Assembly (NCBI GenBank): GCA_937899145.1
Contig: CALBPW010000493.1
Location: forward strand, 1 to 11,155
Direction: 5' to 3'
Length of the DNA stretch: 11,155 nucleotides
From: an uncultured Bacteroidota bacterium
GTDB taxonomy: Bacteria > Bacteroidota > Bacteroidia > Bacteroidales > SZUA-534
The notes beneath the pieces were generated by a model. That model did no database searches and had not been told where the DNA came from. It saw only the letters and a list, made by a program, of their open reading frames with translations. How positions within the stretch are numbered: position 1 is the stretch's first letter; each line of letters starts with the position of its first letter. Both the position numbers and the translations under genes were made by a program. Positions 6,626 to 11,155 of this stretch are shown here, piece by piece.

Positions 6626-9562
6626 ATGAAAAGGTTGAGTTTATTATTATCAGTTTTTGCCAGCAATGTGGCAATAGCCCAAACCACGTCAATTTCAGGT
6701 TATTTGATAGACAAAACAACAAACGAAGGACTGCAATTTGCCAATGTGCAAATATACTCGCTGCCCGATACAACCTTTTTAAAAGGCGATGCAACTAAAG
6801 CCGACGGCTCGTTTAAGATTGAAGGAATAAAAGCAGAAAAATGCCTGCTGCGCGCATCGTATATTGGTTATAATACTGTCGAAAAAAGCATAAACGTAAT
6901 TAAAGGGAAAGATAATTCGGCAGGTAAAATTTATCTGATTGAAGATTCGGAACAACTTGCCGAAGTTAGTGTAACAGCAGAGGCAACGCCAATAGTTGTG
7001 AAAGATGATACGGTTGTTTATAATGCCGACGCTTTCCATGTAGTTGAGGGTGCAATGGTTGAAGACCTTGTAAAGAAAATGCCGGGCGCCGAAATCTCCT
7101 CAGACGGAACATTAACTGTTAATGGCAAGGAGGTTACCAAAATACTAATTGGCGGCAAAGAATATTTTGCCAACGATCCTCAAGTTACTCTGAAAAACCT
7201 GCCTGCCAATATGGTAAAAGACATCAAAACTTACGACAAGAAAAGTGAGCAAGCCGAGCTTACTGGTATTGATGACGATGACGAAGAATTTGTACTCGAC
7301 TTTACCGTACGCAAAAGCATGATGGACAGCTGGATTGGAAATATATGGGGTGGCATCGGACACGACATCAACGGTCCGAACGATTTCCGCTACGACGGGC
7401 ACGTTGACTTAAACCAATTTGACGACGAAGGAAACCTTGCAATAATCGCAAACCTGAACAACACCAATAATACCAGTAGCGACCTTGGCGATAATAGTAG
7501 TGGCTTTGGCGGAACGGGCGGCTTTGGCGGAGGTATGATGATGGGCGGCTTTGGAAGTATGATGGGCGGCTTTGGCGGTGGCATGATGAGCTTTGGTGGC
7601 ATCACATCAACCCAAAACCTAATGGCAAACTTCGAAAAGGAAAAAAGCAAATCGTTTTTGCATGGCGGTAATATACAATATAGCCGTACCAAAACCGAAA
7701 CCGAAGGCAAAACATCAACTGAGACATTCCGTGGCGATGATTATTCAACAGTTCAGAAAGATACGTCAATATCGACAAGCACACGTAACAACCTTAACGC
7801 TTCTTATCGCTTGAAATGGGCAGTCGATACAATGACAACAATCATTTTCCGCCCAAACTTGCGTATGTTCTTTACCGATTATGAAAGCGAAGGGCAATCG
7901 CTGAATCTTGGTAGTATTATCGAGAACGAAACAATAACAAACGATTCGATAATTACAGGTCGAAGCGTTGTGAATACACAAGAAAACGGAAATACATCGA
8001 AATACACAAGCGTATCGTATAGCGCCAATATGCAAGCAGTGCGAAAACTGAACAACAACGGACGAAGTATTCAACTCACACTTCGGCTGAATGGCTCGCT
8101 CAGCCCGTCGGATAGAACAACAAAATCGAATACGCATTTTAATATTAACGACTCAACATCAGCTGTTAACCGCAATACCAACGGCAAAAGCAATAGCCTG
8201 ACTCTGATGGCTCAATTGGGATATGTGGAACCGATTTTTGAAAAAAATTATCTGCAATTTAATTATAGTTTCCAAACACGGTCATCTGATTCATACTCAT
8301 ACGTTTACGAAAATGACAGCGATACCCGTACCGATACATTGAGCAGCGAGGTGGAAAATAGTTACAACAACCATCGTATTGAATTAATTTGGCAAGGAAG
8401 ATACGACAAACTGAACTACAACCTTGGTGTATCGCTTCAGCCTCAAACATCTGAAACACATAATATTTTGGGAGCCAACGTAGGCAACGACCAAAAACAA
8501 ACCGTGTTCAATTGGTCGCCAACCATGCGCTTGCAATATAAATTCAGTAAGCAGCATAATATTCAATTGCGCTACAATGGCCGTAGTTCGGCGCCTGATG
8601 TGCAAAATCTGCAAGAGATTATCAGCGTTACAGACCCGTTGAACTTGCAATATGGTAATCCGAATTTGAAACCGACATTCCGCAATAATATTATGCTTAA
8701 CTACAGTAACTTTATGCGTGAATCGGGAAAAAGCATTGTGGCCAACCTGTCGTACAACAACACATTGAATATGGTGAGCAGCGAAATTACTTACAATGCG
8801 CTTACAGGCGGACAAAAAAGTCGTAAAATCAACCTGAATGGCAATTGGGGAACAAATGGCTTCTTAACTTTTAGTACGCCGCTTGGAAGTAAAAAATTGT
8901 CGTTGACCTCAACATCAATGGCTAATTATAGTGAGAATGTTTCAATGTCGGGCGCAACAGAACTTGCCGACGGAACTTCGATTGGTGGCGGTAAAATAAC
9001 AACAGCAACAACCACACTGAGCGAGCGCCTGCAACTTAACTATCGCTGCGATATGTTTGATTTTTCAATCAATGGCTCGGTACGTTATTTGAAGAGCGGC
9101 AACGACCAAAAGGCAACAACTACAACAAGTTTTAGTACCGCATTAAGCAACGACCGTGAGACGTATGACTATGAGATTGGGGCTAATACTACAATCAATT
9201 TGCCTTGGAAGATGGTGTTTGCAACCGATTTTAATTGGCGTATATATGATGGCTACACCGATGGCTATACCCGCGACATCGCAATTTGGAACGCTCAACT
9301 TACAAAAAACTTCACAAAAGACAATCGTTGCGCAGTCCGCATAAAAGTGTTCGACATTTTACAACAGCAAAAGAGCATTTTCCGTTATGTGAGCAATTCA
9401 TCAGTTATCGACTCAGAATCAAATACTTTGGGTAGCTACGCAATCGTACAATTTGTTTACAAAATCAACTCGATGCGTAAGCAAACCAGACAAATGAGCC
9501 CTGGCGGATTTGGCCCCGGCGGATTTGGCCCCGGCGGGTTCGGTGGTCCCGGAATGTTCTAA
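6626..9562 (+). CDS. Outer-membrane beta-barrel protein, TonB-dependent receptor-like, with carboxypeptidase-regulatory-like N-domain
   Basis: The 978-residue product has a signal peptide (1-18, AIA|Q). A carboxypeptidase-D regulatory-like beta-sandwich spans ~22-105 (SISGYLIDKTTNEGLQFANVQIY...DGSFKIEGI). A plug-like region follows (~110-235: VKDDTVVYNADAF from 125, VNGKEVTKILIGGKEYF from 165, then an acidic DDDDEE at 216-221). The remainder is rich in alternating polar/aromatic strands typical of a large barrel. This order fits the outer-membrane beta-barrel families of Bacteroidota usually annotated as TonB-dependent receptors; no SusD-like partner gene is adjacent, so a SusCD glycan uptake role is not supported. 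Two low-complexity parts stand out: a Gly/Met/Phe-rich loop (292-325) and a C-terminal tail of (P)GGFG repeats (957-978) beyond the last apparent barrel strand. Substrate unknown. It is flanked by its own promoter candidate and terminator. Confidence 0.88.
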   Translation: MKRLSLLLSVFASNVAIAQTTSISGYLIDKTTNEGLQFANVQIYSLPDTTFLKGDATKADGSFKIEGIKAEKCLLRASYIGYNTVEKSINVIKGKDNSAGKIYLIEDSEQLAEVSVTAEATPIVVKDDTVVYNADAFHVVEGAMVEDLVKKMPGAEISSDGTLTVNGKEVTKILIGGKEYFANDPQVTLKNLPANMVKDIKTYDKKSEQAELTGIDDDDEEFVLDFTVRKSMMDSWIGNIWGGIGHDINGPNDFRYDGHVDLNQFDDEGNLAIIANLNNTNNTSSDLGDNSSGFGGTGGFGGGMMMGGFGSMMGGFGGGMMSFGGITSTQNLMANFEKEKSKSFLHGGNIQYSRTKTETEGKTSTETFRGDDYSTVQKDTSISTSTRNNLNASYRLKWAVDTMTTIIFRPNLRMFFTDYESEGQSLNLGSIIENETITNDSIITGRSVVNTQENGNTSKYTSVSYSANMQAVRKLNNNGRSIQLTLRLNGSLSPSDRTTKSNTHFNINDSTSAVNRNTNGKSNSLTLMAQLGYVEPIFEKNYLQFNYSFQTRSSDSYSYVYENDSDTRTDTLSSEVENSYNNHRIELIWQGRYDKLNYNLGVSLQPQTSETHNILGANVGNDQKQTVFNWSPTMRLQYKFSKQHNIQLRYNGRSSAPDVQNLQEIISVTDPLNLQYGNPNLKPTFRNNIMLNYSNFMRESGKSIVANLSYNNTLNMVSSEITYNALTGGQKSRKINLNGNWGTNGFLTFSTPLGSKKLSLTSTSMANYSENVSMSGATELADGTSIGGGKITTATTTLSERLQLNYRCDMFDFSINGSVRYLKSGNDQKATTTTSFSTALSNDRETYDYEIGANTTINLPWKMVFATDFNWRIYDGYTDGYTRDIAIWNAQLTKNFTKDNRCAVRIKVFDILQQQKSIFRYVSNSSVIDSESNTLGSYAIVQFVYKINSMRKQTRQMSPGGFGPGGFGPGGFGGPGMF
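9500..9544 (+). repeat. Three 15-base tandem repeats encoding PGGFG
   Basis: The end of the outer-membrane protein gene holds three adjacent 15-base units (CCTGGCGGATTTGGC, CCCGGCGGATTTGGC and a diverged third, CCCGGCGGGTTCGGT), each encoding PGGFG. They are much more GC-rich than the flanking DNA and could vary in copy number without shifting the frame. Confidence 0.85.
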
Positions 9563-9594
9563 TAGAAACAATAAACCAATAAAAGGCATGGTTG

Positions 9595-9633
9595 AATCGC
9601 ACAATCTCAAATAGGGATAGTGCGATTTTTTTT
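9595..9633 (+). terminator. Rho-independent terminator after outer-membrane receptor gene
   Basis: AATCGCAC (9595-9602) pairs with GTGCGATT (9620-9627) across a 17-base loop, followed by a run of eight T (9626-9633). It lies about 30 bases after the stop codon. Confidence 0.8.
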
Positions 9634-9656
9634 GTGTTTGCCAGCTTTGACAAGTA

Positions 9657-9684
9657 TTTGCTTGGTTGAAAAGAATTACTTTTG
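9657..9684 (+). promoter_or_regulatory. Promoter candidate for the EamA transporter
   Basis: TACTTTTG (9677-9684) matches the -7 consensus TAnnTTTG exactly. The nearest TTTG upstream is at 9657-9660 with a 16-base spacer, shorter than the usual 19-21, so the -33 part is uncertain. The position 33 bases before ATG 9718 and after a terminator supports a promoter here. Confidence 0.45.
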
Positions 9685-9717
9685 CGGCCAATTTTATTAG
9701 ATAAAGTTTCGATAATT

Positions 9718-10608
9718 ATGTGGCTATTATTTGCAATTTTTTCGAGCGCATTGCTTGGCTGTTACGATATTTTTAAAAAGGCATCGTTACGCGGAAATGC
9801 CTATATACCAGTGCTTTTCATTGCGACGCTTACCGGTTCGGCGCTTTTTGGTGTCATTCTTCTTCTGTCGCGTAGCGGTGTGGTGGAAGCCGATTCGTTA
9901 TTTTACGTCCCACAGATAACACCAACTGAGCATCTGCTTTATTTTATTAAGGCGATGATTGTCGGCAGTTCGTGGATTTTCGCATATAAAGCATTGAGTC
10001 AATTGCCAATAACCATTGTTGCTCCAATTCGTTCAACAGGTCCTGTTTGGACGGTGCTTGGTGCCCTGTTAATTTATGGCGAACGATTTAATGGCTGGCA
10101 ATGGCTTGGTTTTGTGATAGTTATATTCTCATCATACTTGTTTGCGAAAGCCGGGAAAAAAGAAGGAATCAATTTTAAAAGCAATCATGCCATTTGGGCT
10201 ATCGTAACAGCCACATTGTTAGGCTCGGTGTCATCGCTTTTCGATAAATACCTGCTTGCCCACTACGACCGCATGGCAGTGCAAACTTGGTATTCAATCT
10301 ATATGGGTGTGTTTATGCTGATACCGCTTGCTTTTTGGCTTCCAAAGCGCAATCTGCCGCCATTATTCAATTGGCGCATAATAATTCCGATGATTGGTAT
10401 TACGCTTTCGGCGGCCGATTTTATGTATTTCTACGCCCTTTCACGCCCCGAAGCCCTATTAGGTGTGGTTTCTGTTTTGCGCCGAAGTAGTGTTGTGCTT
10501 TCGTTTTTGCTTGGCGCGGCCATTTTCAACGAGCATAATTTGAAATCGAAAGGAGTGGCTTTGGCTGGCATAATTATCGGCGTGTGCGTGTTGGTTTTAG
10601 GAAGCTGA
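9718..10608 (+). CDS. EamA-family (drug/metabolite transporter superfamily) permease
   Basis: The 296-residue inner-membrane protein has about ten hydrophobic segments in two related halves, the usual size and layout of EamA/DMT carriers. Features seen include the N-terminal LLGCYDIFKKASLRG, the segment VAPIRSTGPVWTVLGALLIYGERFNGWQWLGFVIVIFSSYLF closing the first half (typical E-R after helix 4) and the matching VSVLRRSSVVLSFLLGAAIFNEHNLKSKGVALAGIIIG closing the second. Substrate cannot be read from sequence; family members export amino acids, nucleotide metabolites or other small molecules. I chose ATG 9718: an upstream TTG at 9682 would add 12 polar residues and falls inside the -7 promoter box, so it would not be on the transcript. 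The gene ends with TGA TAA in tandem and converges on the glycosyltransferase gene 56 bases away. Confidence 0.88.
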   Translation: MWLLFAIFSSALLGCYDIFKKASLRGNAYIPVLFIATLTGSALFGVILLLSRSGVVEADSLFYVPQITPTEHLLYFIKAMIVGSSWIFAYKALSQLPITIVAPIRSTGPVWTVLGALLIYGERFNGWQWLGFVIVIFSSYLFAKAGKKEGINFKSNHAIWAIVTATLLGSVSSLFDKYLLAHYDRMAVQTWYSIYMGVFMLIPLAFWLPKRNLPPLFNWRIIIPMIGITLSAADFMYFYALSRPEALLGVVSVLRRSSVVLSFLLGAAIFNEHNLKSKGVALAGIIIGVCVLVLGS

Positions 10609-10610
10609 TA

Positions 10611-10632
10611 AAATTGAGCGTAAATTCAATTT
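10611..10632. terminator. Weak AT-rich hairpin between convergent genes
   Basis: AAATTGA (10611-10617) can pair with TCAATTT (10626-10632) around an 8-base loop, between the convergent EamA and glycosyltransferase genes. It is AT-rich and has no good T run, so it is only a weak candidate for a shared terminator. Confidence 0.2.
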
Positions 10633-10664
10633 ATTGATAAACAATGATGTTTTAGCTCTTACCG

Positions 10665-11155
10665 TCAATTGTCATCGTTTTTTCTTTTAGCACGTTCCCA
10701 ATTGACGCTTTGCGTTTTGCGGCAATAGCGGAAAAAGCCGAGCCACATGGCTTTATTTGCTAAATAGAAATAGTAGGGGAAATATAGCCAATTGCAGTGT
10801 AACTTCTTGTTTTGCAGGGCGAAGCCTATAAAAACAAATAAGTAGAAGGCAATTTGCGCTATCAAAGTCATAGTGTATATATTGCTGGAATTGAAATTGT
10901 TAATCGCACTTAAATAGATATTTATCGGAATAATCAGCACTAAAATTAGTGGTACGGCAATCCAGCGCAAAACTTTATGCGATAAGTACTGAAATGTGAG
11001 CATTGGGTGTTGGAAGATGTTGAATAACCCTTTTAGTCGCAGCATTGTTTGAATGCCGCCAGCGGCAATGCGCACTTTGCGTTTCATCTCCTCGGTAATA
11101 TTTTCTGACGGCTCCTCTATGGCGCAGGCGCGAGGTGAGTAGCCAATTTTGTAAC
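10665..11155 (-). CDS. Family 2 glycosyltransferase, C-terminal part (5' end beyond right edge)
   Basis: The minus-strand frame is open to the right edge, through codons reading YKIGYSPRACAIEEPSE before the first internal Met at 11087, so the gene start lies outside the window. About 163 residues are visible. The stretch ACAIEEPSENITEE followed by MKRKVRIAAGGIQTM matches the end of the catalytic domain of processive-type family 2 glycosyltransferases (cellulose/chitin synthase-like enzymes), where an R-x-R-x-x-x-G-x-x-Q motif precedes the C-terminal membrane helices. It is followed by hydrophobic segments (WIAVPLILVLIIPINIYL, IYTMTLIAQIAFYLFVFIGFAL and a weaker WLYFPYYFYLANKAMWLGFF), so it is a membrane-bound enzyme probably making a surface or exopolysaccharide. 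The end KRKNDDN is polar. The nucleotide-sugar-binding and catalytic Asp motifs are outside the window, so donor and acceptor cannot be inferred. Confidence 0.8.
   Translation of the reverse strand, partial: YKIGYSPRACAIEEPSENITEEMKRKVRIAAGGIQTMLRLKGLFNIFQHPMLTFQYLSHKVLRWIAVPLILVLIIPINIYLSAINNFNSSNIYTMTLIAQIAFYLFVFIGFALQNKKLHCNWLYFPYYFYLANKAMWLGFFRYCRKTQSVNWERAKRKNDDN

Noticed and set aside
7390..7710. Minus-strand open frame with a proline-rich product (PPPKPPI...)
   Set aside because: The proline runs are the complement of the Gly-rich codons of the receptor loop; a shadow frame.
8384..8815. 143-codon minus-strand open frame inside the outer-membrane receptor gene
   Set aside because: It lies fully opposite a well-supported coding region, has no recognisable domain and an unlikely composition.
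6626..9562. SusC-type glycan uptake receptor within a polysaccharide utilisation locus
   Set aside because: No SusD-like lipoprotein, glycoside hydrolase or sensor gene lies next to it, and it is flanked by its own terminator and promoter; the general beta-barrel receptor call is safer.
9419..9691. Minus-strand frame across the terminator and the receptor's 3' end
   Set aside because: Its AGAKSAGAKSA-type repeat is the complement of the PGGFG repeat, and the frame covers a terminator and a promoter of the plus strand.

Overview
The window looks like a chromosomal segment of an AT-rich member of the Bacteroidota, probably Bacteroidales-like. Four things point there: a type IX secretion (T9SS) sorting domain, an outer-membrane beta-barrel receptor with a carboxypeptidase-regulatory-like N-domain, upstream boxes matching the Bacteroidota -7 consensus TAnnTTTG, and start codons without Shine-Dalgarno sequences. 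No rRNA, tRNA, CRISPR array, insertion sequence or phage integration gene was seen.

Left part (1-3820): a tight rightward operon. It holds the end of an unrecognised helical protein, a 139-residue exported protein of unknown function, and a 1013-residue ABCG-like transporter fusing a helical (TerB-like) and a possible FHA-like N-terminal region to one ATPase and one six-helix membrane domain. Gaps are 12 and 6 bases, so the three are probably cotranscribed.

Middle part (3821-6468): a good Bacteroidota promoter precedes a two-gene unit ended by a strong hairpin terminator. The first gene encodes a small T9SS-exported protein. The second encodes a 614-residue exported protein with a tail-fibre-like N-domain and five repeats sharing an identical 14-residue core. 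They look like a cell-surface pair, and this is the most interesting part of the window.

Right part (6469-11155): a monocistronic outer-membrane beta-barrel (TonB-receptor-like) gene with Met/Gly-rich insertions, its own promoter candidate and its own terminator. Next comes an EamA-family drug/metabolite transporter with its own -7 box. Convergent to it on the minus strand is the C-terminal part of a family 2 glycosyltransferase that runs off the right edge.

The theme is the cell envelope: exporters, surface proteins, an outer-membrane receptor and glycan synthesis. Apart from the two operons, the sequence does not show that these genes work together. All intergenic stretches are shorter than 300 bases.
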